A stretch of DNA of 64,000 nt from positions 472,702 through 536,701 of the forward strand of contig OX463856.1 in NCBI GenBank assembly GCA_949825065.1, in the 5' to 3' direction. This DNA is from Odontocerum albicorne. Lineage: Eukaryota > Arthropoda > Insecta > Trichoptera > Odontoceridae. The position numbers were made by a program, and so were the translations under genes. Each line of letters starts with the position of its first letter. Within the stretch, counting starts at the first letter, position 1. Of this stretch, positions 1 to 11,478 are shown in pieces. The notes below the pieces were generated by a model that did no database searches, was not told the DNA's origin, and worked only from the letters and a program-made list of their open reading frames with translations.

Positions 1-221
1 AAGTAACAAATTATGAAAGGGCAACAAAATGTATGGAAACACTCGTTACGATTGGCGCAAGGTGAAAACTTTAGCAAAAGATGTTCTATTCTGAAATTAC
101 GAGGAGGCTTTATCAAGTTTAAGTCAAGTGATCGCTCAAACATTTTTTTAATTACTCTAAGGTAAATAATATTTTAAAATGTAAGTTTAAAAATATTTAT
201 TATACACATATCATCATTTGT

Positions 222-329
222 TAGGGTAGGCAGAGAGTCAAACTTTGTTGGGTTAGGCAGAGAGTCAAACTTTGTCGGGGTAGGCAGAGAGTCAAACTTT
301 GTTGGGGTAGGCAGAGAGTCAAACTTTGA
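222..329. repeat. about 28-30-bp minisatellite, 4 copies
   Basis: Four near-identical units contain ggtaggcagagagtcaaact. The flanks 1-221 and 330-748 are AT-rich and show nothing I can name. Confidence 0.9.
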
Positions 330-748
330 ATAATAATAATAACAGGACAGTGATGTGTATATAACACCGTTTAGTGTACAATACATAGACAGCTGGTAGT
401 AAAATGAGACTAGAAGATGACGGAGAGGGATCGATCAGCTTAGAGATAAATTGTCTGAAAAAAGACTCTACAAGAGTTGAATAGTCGACAGATTCTCACC
501 CCTTCCCCGTCTAAGAGTGCAAAAGAAGAGCTACAGTGAATGATAACGAACATGTTTTGGTTGTTGTTAAGAGAAAGAAGATGATTTTGTTTAATACTAC
601 TCGTATATTATTCATATTTATTTATTTATACAAAATAACGTAATCATGAACGCGCTAATTTATAGGAGGGAAATAAATTTTTTTTTAATTAATATCAGTA
701 TATGAGGTTTTCGTAATAAATGATACATGGTGCCTATCCGAAAGAGAT

Positions 749-1108
749 AGACGAAGACTAGAGGCTTTTGAGATGTGGTCCTATAGAAGACTATTAGGAA
801 TTTCCTGGAGAGACCGCATCACAAATGAAGAGGTTCTCCAACGAATCGAATGAGGAAGGCACCTGCTCAGGATCCTGTCCGAAAGGCGTGCAAGATGGAT
901 CGGTCATATAATACGACAAGAGGGCCTCTTGCATGCCATAATGGAGGGTATGTCCGAGGGGACAAACTCTAGGGGACGCCCACGCCGAGAGTACCTGGAG
1001 GACCTGTTGGTGGACGTGCGCTGCTCAACATATACAGACTTAAAGAGAGCCGCACAGGACAGGGGGGAATGGAGGAGAAGAGTTCAAATTGCTGCAAACC
1101 AGTCTTAG
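749..1108 (+). pseudogene. RTE-like LINE, C-terminal fragment
   Basis: A single frame reads through MWSYRRLLGISWRDRITNEE, RARWIGHIIRQEG and GRPRREYLEDLL, and ends at a TAG at 1106-1108. This is the region after the polymerase domain that is conserved in RTE-type non-LTR retrotransposons: a MW-RR-L-ISW block, a WIGH block and a GRPRR block. One in-frame TGA (851-853) breaks it. Everything upstream, including the endonuclease and RT catalytic core, is missing, as is usual for 5'-truncated LINE copies. Confidence 0.75.
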
Positions 1109-1251
1109 GACTGCAACCACGGAAGGATTATAAATAAGTGATGCGTACAAGTGGTTCGTGAATTTTGTCGATCAAAAGAATGAAGTGGAATCGTACCATA
1201 TCTGAAAAAAGTGACCACATTTCATGGGGAAAATTAACGCTGTATTTTGTT

Positions 1252-1718
1252 TACTACAACCCGGTGAGCTGGTGGCCATGTGGATATCTCTCCTACTACA
1301 ACCCGGTGAGCTGGTGGTCATGTGGATATCTCTCCTACTACAACCCGGTGAGCTGGTGGTCATGTGGATATCTCTCCTACTACAACCCGGTGAGCTGGTG
1401 GTCATGTGGATATCTCTCCTACTACAACCCGGTGAGCTGGTGGTCATGTGGATATCTCTCCTACTACAACCCGGTGAGCTGGTGGTCATGTGGATATCTC
1501 TCCTACTACAACCCGGTGAGCTGGTGGTCATGTGGATATCTCTCCTACTACAACCCGGTGAGCTGGTGGCCATGTGGCTATATTTCCTACTACAACCCGG
1601 TGAGCTGGTGGTCATGTGGCTGTCTTTCCTACTACAAACCGGTGAGCTGGTGGTCATGTGGATATCTCTCCTACTACAACCCGGTGAGCTGGTGGTACAT
1701 GTTGATATCTCTCCTACT
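1252..1718. repeat. 42-bp minisatellite, about 11 copies
   Basis: Tandem 42-bp units (tactacaacccggtgagctg and on) differ by a few substitutions. Because 42 is a multiple of 3 and the unit lacks stops in three of the six frames, long ORFs of 14-residue repeats appear on both strands (about 160-200 aa). I see no start, splice or codon evidence that any is translated. Confidence 0.95.
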
Positions 1719-1771
1719 CAACGAAAAATATATGAATAAAGTTTTAACTCAAAATCAGACTTGAATTATTT

Positions 1772-2253
1772 TTTGAAATATATCAAAGATATATTGTTGT
1801 TTTTATAAATACAAATATGTCAAAGATATATTATTTTTTTTAAAAATAAAAATATATCAAGGACAATATATCAAAGATACGTTATTATTTTTTACGTTAT
1901 TATTTTTAAATATATCAAAGATACGTTATTATTTTTTAAATATATCAAAGATACGTTATTATTTTTTAAATATATCAAAGATACGTTATTATTTTTTAAA
2001 TATATCAAAGATACGTTATTATTTTTTAAATATATCAAAGATACGTTATTATTTTTTAAATATATCAAAGATATGTTATATTATTATTTTTTTAAATATA
2101 TCAAAGATATATTATTATTTTTTTTAAATATTATATATAAAAGATATATTATTATTTTTTTAAATATATCAAAGATATATTATTATTTTTTTAAATATAT
2201 CAAAGATATATTATCATTTTTTTAAATATGTCAAAGATATATTATTATTTTCA
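1772..2253. repeat. about 30-bp AT-rich minisatellite
   Basis: Around 14 units of the form atatatcaaagatacgttat plus a T/A-rich tail occur here. The central six are nearly identical and the edges are degraded. Confidence 0.9.
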
Positions 2254-2639
2254 AAAATAAAAACACACGAAAGATATTAATTCCAAGTCCTAACATATTG
2301 CGCTTCCAATATTTATATTTTCCTTTCCTCACATTCACTCGCATCTCGTGGCTCAGCTCCCGCCAATGAGATTTATCAATTAGCAGGTAATCAGGTTGGA
2401 ATGGATCGCCCCGCAGGCAGTTTGGCTGTGGCTTGTTTTCCAATTAGTCCGCTATCAGCAATAAATACCCCATCCCCCGCATATTCCCCAACACCCACAT
2501 CAGGGGTGACAAACCTTAAACCCAATACAATACGATTTTATCTTGCTTTTATCGTCGCCCGGAAGTGCTTTGGGGGAAGCGAAGAATCCAAAGAAAAACC
2601 ATCATTGAAACTCGCGTTTATCTTACCCTATTTTACAAT
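2254..2639. other. unassigned, moderately GC-rich unique segment
   Basis: From about 2340 to 2620 base composition is more balanced than the surroundings and several TAAT/ATTA cores occur near 2370-2400 and 2440. No splice-bounded ORF stands out. It could be single-copy non-coding DNA or an unrecognised repeat. Confidence 0.2.
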
Positions 2640-2853
2640 TTGGTCATATAAAGTACAACCTTTTGAATGTATTGGCAATCCATGGAGAAAATCTTCCAAC
2701 TAACCAGAAATAAGTTAAAAAGTGCTGTAGTAAAATCCGAAATGGAAACTTTTTTCATTCAATTTTGTATCGAGAGGAATCAAACCCGTCACCTCCAAGT
2801 TGTAAGACAGACCTCTTACAAACTTAGCCACGGAGGTTGTCGTACGAAAAGTC
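2640..2853 (-). mobile_element. tRNA-headed SINE, minus orientation
   Basis: Read on the minus strand it begins with gacaacctccgtggctaag (A-box region) and has a B-box gacgggtttgattcc. The shared body follows, where TTTCTGGTTGG-like sequence precedes a GGAAGAGATTG-like block (here degraded). The same head and body recur at 18.0, 30.7, 38.0 and 39.4 kb. 2854-3355 shows nothing further I can support. Confidence 0.65.
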
Positions 2854-3355
2854 TTCAAGGAGCTCTTGAGGTGGTTTACTGTTACCAAGACCAGGCATTC
2901 AATCGACATAACCGAGTTTGGTTGCCCGATCTACCGCTGTTAGATATTAACATTATGAAATACAACCATCATCTTATTTGGGAGACTTCCATATTGTCAG
3001 TGATAACACTTGAGATTTTTGACTAAGTTGATCAAGACGAGTGCAAAGATCATCTTCATTATGTGTTGTAATGATCTGGACGCACAAGACGAGCGACGGA
3101 CTTAATTTCAAGAAGCCTAACATATACAACTTGGTAAAAGAAACAAAAACTTGACTAATCAAAATTGTGACATTGGAAGCAATGCTGAGATATTCAACCG
3201 ATCGAATGACCCCAGACATCCTCTGCGTAACCACCGGCTCTCAATCGACTGAAATCTAAACACAGTTTCATTCAATAAATAAAATCAAAAATCTTTTGAC
3301 CATCGCGTATCTTCATTCCAAATCTCCGCACCAGTAGAAAAATACGAGGATAAGG

Positions 3356-3578
3356 ACTATTGTTCAGAAATTCTAGGATGAGTTCTGTGACAGCTCACAA
3401 ATTTGTCCCAATACAACCTTGTAACGACGTTCAGTAATCTTAATTATTTTATCAACTTTAATATAAGCCTCAATTCTAATAAATAGCAAGTTATTTAGGT
3501 AAATACATTACATAAGTTTGTATTAGGGCAAATTTGTAAGCTGTCACAGAACTCATCCTAGAATTTCCGAACTATAGT
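3356..3578. mobile_element. MITE with about 60-bp terminal inverted repeats
   Basis: 3356-3416 (actattgttcagaaattcta and on) is repeated in inverse at 3517-3578 with only a handful of mismatches, around a roughly 100-bp AT-rich centre with no ORF. This is the architecture of a small non-autonomous DNA transposon. The superfamily cannot be told from the ends. Confidence 0.75.
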
Positions 3579-4441
3579 TTAAGTTCATTTGTTTAGCATA
3601 TTTTTTTGATAAAATAAAACAAGGCTTTAAGGAAGAACCAAAGCGAGTTAGGTAAATAATGTGCCAATGAAACCGGGACATCGTTCTAGACTCGGCAAGA
3701 TTTACAGTCATCAGAGTAAGGTTATACTAAATAATAGTCAAACCATTTGTCAACAAAATGTGTAGCGATTAAGTGATCAAATGTTACACGATCCCTGATC
3801 CCTGATCCCTGATCCCTGATCACAACCCACTTCTCATTCGATTCCGTTAAAAATACGTGATCAAGCCCCTGCAAAGTAATCAAAATTTGAACCAATTTCT
3901 CTAGGCGCTGTTGTGCATTTAATATTTTAGTATTCCTAGTAACGGAATCTTGTTTCGTATAAGTTACTTTAAATTTACAATATTGTCATCAATATTTTAA
4001 AACGTTGAAAAATAAACTTTGTTTCAACATCTATTCGTACATTAAGATTTGGTCGTAAGATATACTTTATTTGACATTTGATCGGGTTTAACCCGACAAT
4101 GTCAAACAAAATGTATTATTTAATAAAAAATAATATGAACAATAAGAATAGAAACAATGATTACTCGTGCTTTTCTGTAATGTTGCTCAGTTGTTTTGAG
4201 AAAGGTTATCAATTTATCCAAAATATGAAAAACATTAATATCGGAAAATTCGTTCAATAAGGCCATTTCGCGTACGGGTAGGGTCGAGTCGCTATTAATG
4301 ACCGAGTTAATGAACACCACATCAAAAACAACGTTTATTCTCGGTGGCGTTAATAATTGTCAGGTACATTTTACAAAAAAGTTTAATCAACAAGAGGTTA
4401 TTATTTTCCTATCAATAATTGATACAAGTATAAACATATGC
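3579..4441. other. no gene seen; short heptamer run
   Basis: The only structure is four tandem copies of a 7-bp unit (tccctga) at 3790-3820. A minus-strand open stretch at 4120-4320 has no splice or start support. Confidence 0.5.
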
Positions 4442-4603
4442 AATTGAGACAATACTCATAATGTCATTTACTACATTATCCATTGAGACAATATTCATAA
4501 TGTCATTTACTTCATTATCCATTGAGACAATATTCATACTGTCATTTACTTCATTATCCATTGAGACAATATTCATAATGTCATTTACTTCATTATCCAT
4601 TGA
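4442..4603. repeat. 39-bp minisatellite, 4 copies
   Basis: Units begin attgagacaatattcataat; the unit length is divisible by three, so a short repetitive ORF appears on the minus strand. Confidence 0.9.
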
Positions 4604-4678
4604 ATTATATCCTTTTTGCTGTTTAACTGGATAGAAATATAAATACAACTTTCCACTTATATTTCGTAGCAATTATAA

Positions 4679-4731
4679 ATATCAAATCAACTTGTCATCA
4701 AATGAATTGGTGATGAGTTGATTTGATATTT
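4679..4731. repeat. inverted repeat (hairpin)
   Basis: Arms of about 20 bp (atatcaaatcaact...tcatca and its inverse, with a 2-base bulge) flank a short spacer. 4732-5150 shows nothing else. Confidence 0.6.
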
Positions 4732-5149
4732 ACAATTAACCTCTAGATTTTAGTGTTACCTCTAAACTTTATTATATAGTATCAGAAGAAAATTAGTTTT
4801 TGAGTTTGCTTCTTAAATTTGATAATACATAACTCTGAAGGTAATGTAGGTAAAGTATGATTATGAAAAAACACTTGATTCAACCAACTCATTAGCTTAT
4901 CAAGAAATATCCTTGGAATCCGAGTGAAGACTACTTATCTACGAGTAGTTTATGGGTAGATCACGCCAGTACGTGAATTGTTTTTGTATGTGCACGTAAA
5001 TAGCAAATATTTATTCATTTATTTTCATCAACGTGCAATATTCTTTCCATCAACAATATTTCAAATAAATATAAGTAGTGATTCTTAAATGAAAATAAAT
5101 ACAATTTATAACAATTACAATAAAACCAATAGAAAAGATACATCCACAA

Positions 5150-5640
5150 AATATTGTGAAGAATATTTGAAACAGACGGGCTGAGGAAATATGTGCTCTT
5201 ATAATAAGGGGAGGTAGTCTAAAAAAGTTTGGGAAACACTGTTTAAGATTATTAATATCGTTGATTTCTATTAAATTGGCCGTCTGCTTCAGCATACTCC
5301 AGAAGAAGTCGAAGGGTCTGGAAAGCGATGGGTCCATTCTTTGCTTCGCCCACGTTTTCCAATCAAGTTAGGCAAATTATCGTTCAACCATTTTACCACT
5401 GTAGCGTAATTAGTGTTTGCACCATCCTGTTGGATCCACTCAGAGCGATCTTCACCAGAGCCGTCAAGCTCCTAACATTGAGACGTATGTCTTTCCAGTT
5501 ATCTTATCGTCTAAGAAAAACAGTCCCAGCACATGTGCTTTCTGAAGGTCACACTGCACCATAATTGTCTACGCTATTAATCATATGAAGCAACTCATCA
5601 AAACTGCATATGCTAAGATCGACGGAGATAATGCGTTACT
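5150..5640 (-). pseudogene. Tc1/mariner-superfamily transposase remnant, with a hAT-like end beside it
   Basis: On the minus strand, pieces in shifting frames read LGLFFLDDKITGKTYVSML, then QQDGANTNYATVVKWL, then a degraded stretch where W-P-x-R-S-P-D-L would be expected. The QQDGA motif carries the second catalytic aspartate of this superfamily. At about 5242 downward, minus-strand sequence AGTGTTTCCCAAACTTTT looks like a hAT terminal sequence, so a second element may abut or interrupt it. The remnant is frameshifted and non-functional. Confidence 0.55.
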
Positions 5641-5840
5641 GCATCGAGTACACGTAAACTTCGAAAAAGGCATCAAAATGTGCATCGCTTATGGTAGAAA
5701 CCCCATTGGAAATGTCATTAGTAAATTGAAAATCATGTCATAAAAAAATATATAGGTACAAATTATACTGCGTGTACAGACTTACATGATCACTCTGTGT
5801 AACGGAACACAACAATTGTCAGTTCTTACATTTAAAAAAA

Positions 5841-5953
5841 ATAGAACAGGACAGGAAGGAAGGGTTTCATATACAAATAGACCAGGACAGGAAGGAAGGG
5901 TTTCATATACAAATAGACCAGGACAGGAAGAAAGGGTTTCATATACAAATTTA
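5841..5953. repeat. 36-bp minisatellite, 3 copies
   Basis: Units aaatagaccaggacaggaag and on. 5954-6566 shows only AT-rich sequence with two TACGAGTA octamers near 6378 and 6390. Confidence 0.85.
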
Positions 5954-6566
5954 AGTGGAATTCAGAGGATGAATGGTGCTACGTGCAATATAAATTATTC
6001 AGAGGAATTGGTTTATTTTTTAATTACTTACGACATTTTTGTTGAAAATCGATGGCAGAATCGTTTTGCGGATCCGAAAGGGAAGCATCCCGTAGGTTAC
6101 CTTCGACTTATATAGACGAATCAGGAAGAAACACTATGCGAGTAGGTTGGGTAATAAATTAAGCATAATAACCGAGTTAGCGAAAGACAGCGTTAGGTAG
6201 CAAACAGTACACAAACGATGCGGACCCGAACTTTCGAAAAGAAAGGAAGTAAGATTAGGATGAAAGGGAGGATTTATTTTTATTGTTATTTTTTTGAAGA
6301 ATACATCATCATCAACATCTGCACTTAATTCGGAAATATATCTTTACTTTATTCTACTCCAGCACGCATATTTAATATACGAGTATATATACGAGTATAT
6401 ATAAAATATCCCGTCTATACACCTCATCATCCATAATCTCCGGTTACAAAGGCTTTTCACTTTTCCTTCTTTCGAATAACACCATCATACAAATGAATTG
6501 TGGTACTTGAAGGTATTCACGGTCAATTTTTTATATTGGTTTCCTATCTACGCTAGTTTAATTATT

Positions 6567-6650
6567 TTAAGTAAGGAACGTTGTTATGGACAATGTTTCG
6601 CACCCTCTTAAGTAAGGAACGTTGTTACGGACAATGTTCCGCACCCTCTT
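6567..6650. repeat. 41-bp tandem duplication
   Basis: Two copies of a unit starting taagtaaggaacgttgttat, about 95 % alike. Confidence 0.9.
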
Positions 6651-6805
6651 AAAACTGTGAATATAAGATAAGTTTCCATTACTTCAATATGTTTCATTTC
6701 TCGACCAGAATTACTCGAAGCCAGCTGGGTTTTGATGTGACATTTTTTTTAAATAATTATGTTCAGAAGTTCATTAAATATTTAAATATTTTTAGTTTTT
6801 TGATA

Positions 6806-7290
6806 TTCTATTGAAGTGTATTCCATAAGATTGGGGCAAGTTATTCTAGTGAAGTGTATTCCGTAAGATGGGGGCAAGTTATTGCACAATACTTTAACAG
6901 CACTTCATGTTTATTGTGATACTTAACATGATATTCTAGTGAAGTGTATCCCGTAAGATGGGGGCAAGTTATTGTACAATACTTTAACAGCACTTCATGT
7001 TTATTGTGATACTAAACATGATATTCTAGTGAAGTGTATCCCGTAAGATGGGGGCAAGTTATTGTACAATACTTTAACAGCACTTCATGTTTATTGTGAT
7101 ACTTAACATGATATTCTAGTGAAGTGTATCCCGTAAGATGGGGGCAAGTTATTGCACAATACTTTAACAGCACTTCATGTTTATTGTGATACTTAACATG
7201 ATATTCTAGTGAAGTGTATCCCGTAAGATGGGGGCAAGTTATTGTACAATACTTTAACAGCACTTCATGTTTATTGTGATACTTAACATG
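6806..7290. repeat. 90-bp minisatellite, about 5 copies
   Basis: The 90-bp periodicity (copies starting at 6931, 7021, 7111 and 7201) begins with gatattctagtgaagtgtat. Two short partial units of about 37 bp precede it. The unit gives a repetitive minus-strand ORF with no other coding support. Confidence 0.92.
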
Positions 7291-7315
7291 GTAAAAAATA
7301 ATGAAAATATTATAT

Positions 7316-7400
7316 ATACGGTAGAAATGAGAGCGTTGCGTAGAATGTGTGTAATAACAATGTATTACAGACTAAGGGCATTACGAGTATTGAGATGATT
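7316..7400 (+). pseudogene. LINE C-terminal scrap
   Basis: gtagaaatgagagcgttgcg translates to VEMRALRRM, the same block seen in the larger LINE copies at 12.2 and 59.3 kb. It is too short to say more. Confidence 0.4.
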
Positions 7401-7477
7401 CAGAAATGTATGAAGAAAGAAAGATGAAAAATTATTTTTGATTTAACGTATTCAAGATTTTTTTTAAATTATATTTT

Positions 7478-7590
7478 CAATTATATAACATTGCTTACAT
7501 CAAAATATTATATAACATTGCTTACATCAAAATATTATATAACATTGCTTACATCAACATATTATATAACATTGCTTACACCAAAATATT
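7478..7590. repeat. 27-bp minisatellite, 4 copies
   Basis: Units attatataacattgcttaca and on. 7591-8088 holds only a two-copy 24-bp duplication (gtgaagagcctttataatag) at 7935-7985. Confidence 0.9.
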
Positions 7591-8088
7591 GACTGAAAAT
7601 TATTATTTTTCCGTTTTTTTTGCTACAAAAAATTCGTTTAACTATTGTATTTCAATAAATTTATTAAAAATAAATAACACGAAGTAATATCAAATGTTAC
7701 TCTGTTCGATATAGTGAGTTTCTGATATCGATTATGTCACTAACTATTGTTAGAGGTTTTAAGTTTTTCTTAAATTTCGGACTTGTTATTCAACGTCATT
7801 ATTACGCGTATATTGATCGATCAATTTTATCTCGAGATATTTCTTAAATATATAGTATAGAGGGTACAAAAAGTATTGTTAGTTTTAGAATATCGTGACA
7901 CAATCAATAAATCAAATTCTGAAAAAAGGTAGGGTGAAGAGCCTTTATAATAGAAGAGTGAAGAGCCTTTATACTATAATAGAAGAATATGAATAACGAG
8001 GTGTTTGGATGTGGATGTGGAAGATTGAAATATTTTTACAAGAATTAAATGAAAAGATATCTTCATATCCAAATAGGGGAATGTCTCG

Positions 8089-8690
8089 ATGGTCATCATC
8101 ATCATCATTGCTGGGCCTCGCAGTCGAGAATTCCCTCGCCACTCCAACGTCAGTCCTGAACCGTTCTCCCACGTCGATCGTGTGATCTTCTGTGAGAGAA
8201 CAACCCGATCCTGGATGCGCACTCCCTCCCGCAAATGCCACAGACATATGTACCCTGCTGAGCCGCCTGGCCATGTTGACGCATGTTCGCAGCGCGCAGA
8301 CTGCTTCTCATACGTCTAGCCGCTGAGACGCCATCAGCCCGAGAGCATACGGCTCTCCACCCCCCACGGTCACGAGCCACCTGCTCCCAGTCCTCAGGCG
8401 CCCCGCACAAAGTAAGCGACTCTCGTAGACTGTCCTTATGGCGTTTCCTCTGCCCATCAACTTTTCGCTTGCCCACTACTTCCCCTTACTAGACGCGTTT
8501 TGGGAGTCTGTGATTGCCCATGCGTATCACATGCCCGATCCACCGCAATTTCGCCTTTACAACCATATCCTCTATAAGTTTACAGCTGGAGCGTTGCAGG
8601 ACCGAAACATTTGTGACACAATCCCTCCAGTGGATCCGAAAAATTCGGCGAAGGAAACGCTGGTGGAACATTTCGAGACTTTGAGTGAAC
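8089..8690 (-). pseudogene. RTE-like LINE 3' end encoding a C2H2 zinc finger
   Basis: Minus-strand frame from 8671 reads RFLRRIFRIHWRDCVTN and LRWIGHVIRMGNHRLPKR, hits two adjacent stops (8491-8486), then continues in the same frame through KRKVDGQRKRHKDSLRESL and WEQVARDRGGWR to CGICGRECASRIGLFSH. That last motif has C-x2-C-x12-H-x3-H spacing, a C2H2 finger seen at the C-terminus of some LINE polyproteins. The element ends in an ATG/TGA triplet tail (plus strand catcatcatcatc near 8100), a usual RTE-type 3' end. A related but shorter scrap lies at 63.2 kb. Confidence 0.75.
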
Positions 8691-9215
8691 TTTCTATAAG
8701 GAACCCAAATCTCAGACCCATAGAGAAGCGTGGGAGTCTACAAGACTGTGGTCCTCTCGATGTAGATGATGAAATGATTACACTTGAATGGTTACGCTAG
8801 TTTGATATAAAAATATGCTTCATTAAACTAAATTCTAAGAAATATCTTCTAAGGGTCAATACTCTGGGCTGTTTCAATTTGTTTAAATCTTGACGAAGTT
8901 TATAGAAGCCTAAAATATTAGATTCTAAAAGTAATGTGTGTGTAATTTTACGGATCATTGCATACTAAAATACTTGATTTGGAAAAAATCACAAAAAAAG
9001 CTTGTAAAATATTTTCTTTCGAAGCTTGGCTGAAAACACACCATTGAATGGAAACCATTGGTGTTTCAACCGTTGAATGGAAATGTTCTTAATTATCTTT
9101 AAATCAAATGTGAATTCAAATATGGAAATATAAAAAAAAACCAGAATGAGAATCAAAACACGTAATGATGACATTTTCATGTGGAGTATAAAATGTTACT
9201 GACGAAATATGAAAC
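8691..9215. other. no feature seen
   Basis: AT-rich sequence without splice-bounded ORFs or recognisable repeats. Confidence 0.5.
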
Positions 9216-9545
9216 TTGCGCCCTTTAAGAGAGTCTGCTCCCTTTCTCTTACTCTTACCGGCGTTACATAAATTGTTAGAGTCTGCTCCCTAAGTCTTAC
9301 TCTTACCGGCGCTACATAAATTGTTAGAGTCTGCTCCCTTACTCTTACTCTTACCGGCGCTACATAAATTGTTAGAGTCTGCTCCCTTACTATTACTCTT
9401 ACCGGCGCTACATAAATTGTTAGATTCTGCTCCCTTACTCTTACTCTTACCGGCGCTACATAAATTGTTAGAGTCTGCTCCCTTACTCTTACTCTTACCG
9501 GCGCTACATAAATTGTTAGATTCTGCTCCCTTACTCTTACATAAC
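9216..9545. repeat. 48-bp minisatellite derived from a SINE 3' end, about 7 copies
   Basis: Units contain gagtctgctcccttactctt and ggcgctacataaattgtt. The same two blocks, in the same order, form the 3' part of the dispersed repeat at 27.26 kb (agagtctgctctctgaacag, gctatataaattgtc). The array therefore looks like a tandem expansion of that end. Confidence 0.85.
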
Positions 9546-10299
9546 CATTTTATAATTATGACAAATAATACAAAGATCGTAAATAATTACCAGAACAAAT
9601 GTCTCATTCAACTTTGTAATTTGTTTTATCAAACACTGTTTATTCCACTGATACTACAAATAACAATGTCTTTAAACCTCCACAATGTACTGTTATGCCT
9701 CAACTATAAATAATATATCTCATTCAACTGTTTAACATATTTCTCGTTAGTTTTGAAGAGATTGCTTGTATGGCAATAAATTTAATGATGATTTCATCAA
9801 TGACTAGGAATAGTGGCTATCAAGAACATCATCCAGGTTATTATGCCTTTACTCAATTTATTATACTTTACCGTGACACAAGCTTTGCATGGTTTTTTTA
9901 TTTTAATTGAAATTTTATAAGGAAAGAGTAAAAAAATTAGGAATAAAACAATATTTTCAATATGAATATTATTATAAGTTAAATTAAAAAAATATCCTAA
10001 GAAGGTTATAACAGAGGGTACGAATTATGAAATATCCTGAGATTGTTATAACAAAGGGTACAAATAATGAAATATTTACAAACATTTCAATTTAAAAAAG
10101 TAAATGTACTATATAATATAAAGGTAGTTCTTCGTAAGGGAGAGAGCTCTTTGTCAGAGTGATAACCCTTTAGAAGTCTTCACATGGAAATGCCGATGAA
10201 TGAGTGATACGAATTATTTGAATCTGGTTGTTGACATTGAGATGCCGTTAGAATTGTGTATGATATACTTGTACGATTAAAACATGTGTCAGGATGTGA
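9546..10299. other. no gene seen
   Basis: AT-rich; a two-copy repeat of about 40 bp (gttataacagagggtacgaa and a relative) lies near 10005-10075. Confidence 0.5.
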
Positions 10300-10670
10300 T
10301 TGCAGTGTGAATGTGTCAGCTGGTCATATAAGTATAGAAATTCATTCCGTTTTATGTCATACATCGTCACCCTATGTATTATTTACAAAACACACATTTC
10401 TAGAGCATTTATTCGATTTCTGACAATGTTTTTCCACGTTCACGTTGTGGACTACCATCATAGTAGATTTTGAGACTGTTCGGTTTGAGTACATAATATA
10501 CTATATGTTTTAATGCCCCATTGACTTTCTTTCCTATTACTTTATGCCGTTTGATATTTAATTTTTGCTCCATTCCATTATAAGAGAAAATACTACCCAA
10601 AAAGCAGAATTTCTCAACTTCGTTCGATCTTACATTTTCACCAATATATCACCTTTTACTTTTTTTTCAT
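10300..10670 (-). pseudogene. RTE-type LINE 3' fragment
   Basis: The plus strand shows ttattcgatttctgacaatg, ccacgttcacgttgtggact and gccccattgactttctttcc. These blocks recur in the same order at 21.2, 26.1, 53.0 and 59.3 kb, where minus-strand translation resembles the C-terminal half of RTE-type reverse transcriptases. This copy is heavily mutated. Confidence 0.6.
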
Positions 10671-10729
10671 CAGAAATGAGACAATAAAGTCTGTCTGTGG
10701 TGTTAAAGACATAGTGAGGTGGGGAAGAA

Positions 10730-10885
10730 GCAGAAGGTGCTTCTGGAGGGATCACGTAGACCGCATGGAGGATACGAGACTTGCAAAAATTGCTAAGACT
10801 GAAAACACTAGCAGCAGGAAGTTACCAGGAAGGTCACCGAAAAGATGGAAGGACAGCCCACCGTCAGAAACAGGTCATACGATCT
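10730..10885 (+). pseudogene. RT-like C-terminal fragment of another LINE
   Basis: One frame reads RCFWRDHVDRMEDTRLAKIA, then RKLPGRSPKRWKDS and a stop. The W-DHV-RM-D-RL-KI and GR-PKRW blocks are typical of the tail region of non-LTR retrotransposon polyproteins. A frameshift follows and the rest of the element is gone. Confidence 0.6.
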
Positions 10886-10963
10886 AGACCAAGAGGAATA
10901 AGAAGACTTTTTTTAAGCTTTTCTATCACCATGACTTTATATTTTGCAATATACATTGTTAAT

Positions 10964-11085
10964 GATCACAATCCTCAGAATTGAGGAAACGGCCGAGAGG
11001 GAAGAGTTGTGACAATCCTCAGAATTGAGGGAACGACCGAGAGGTAAGAGTCATGACAATCCTCAGAATTGAGGGAACGGCCGAA
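10964..11085. repeat. minisatellite of about 44-50 bp, 3 copies
   Basis: Three units contain cctcagaattgaggaaacgg. Each unit has the internal palindrome cctcagaattgagg. Confidence 0.85.
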
Positions 11086-11370
11086 GAAAGTTTAACAAAA
11101 CAAATATATTGTGCAAATATGAGTGGAAGGCGTGTGAGACGAAAACCAAGAAAAGTATGATTGAATCAAGTGAATTGTATTTTGAAAAAAGAAATTTGAA
11201 AAATTAGGAAAATAAAAGTTACATGAGAAGATGTATGGATGTAGAGTTGTCAGCGTTTATATAGGTCAAGCGCTTTGAATACTTTGTTTAATAAGTCAAG
11301 CGCTTTGAATACTTTGTTTAATCCGATAGGGAAATGGCGGGATGGTTTGTATATGTAAATAATTTTATGT
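11086..11370 (+). pseudogene. RTE-type LINE 3' end
   Basis: Plus-strand sequence with gtgagacgaaaaccaagaa, cgagtgaat-type and agaagatgtatggatgtag blocks matches the 3' portion of the copies at 12.4, 40.2 and 47.6 kb. It contains a 27-bp duplication (tcaagcgctttgaatacttt) and ends with the gggaaatggcgggatggt block common to these 3' ends. Confidence 0.5.
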
Positions 11371-11478
11371 TAAGAAAATAATGTTTGAAAGCCACTCCAA
11401 TGAACTCTCTCGTTAAAAAATCTTGAAATCCTCATTGACTGAGAACTTAAGGTTTTTCCATATTCCCGGCACTCCATT

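Noticed and set aside
1772..2253. CRISPR-like spacing of about 30-bp repeats (also at 222-329, 7478-7590 and 39912-40140)
   Set aside because: Units are directly adjacent with no unique spacers, and the rest of the window is clearly eukaryotic. These are minisatellites.
4120..4320. Minus-strand ORF with FSDINVFHILDKLITFLK
   Set aside because: Protein-like in part, but no start, acceptor or related copy could be shown from this window alone.
6806..7290. Repetitive minus-strand ORF as a gene
   Set aside because: It is only the 90-bp repeat; the frame closes as soon as the array ends.
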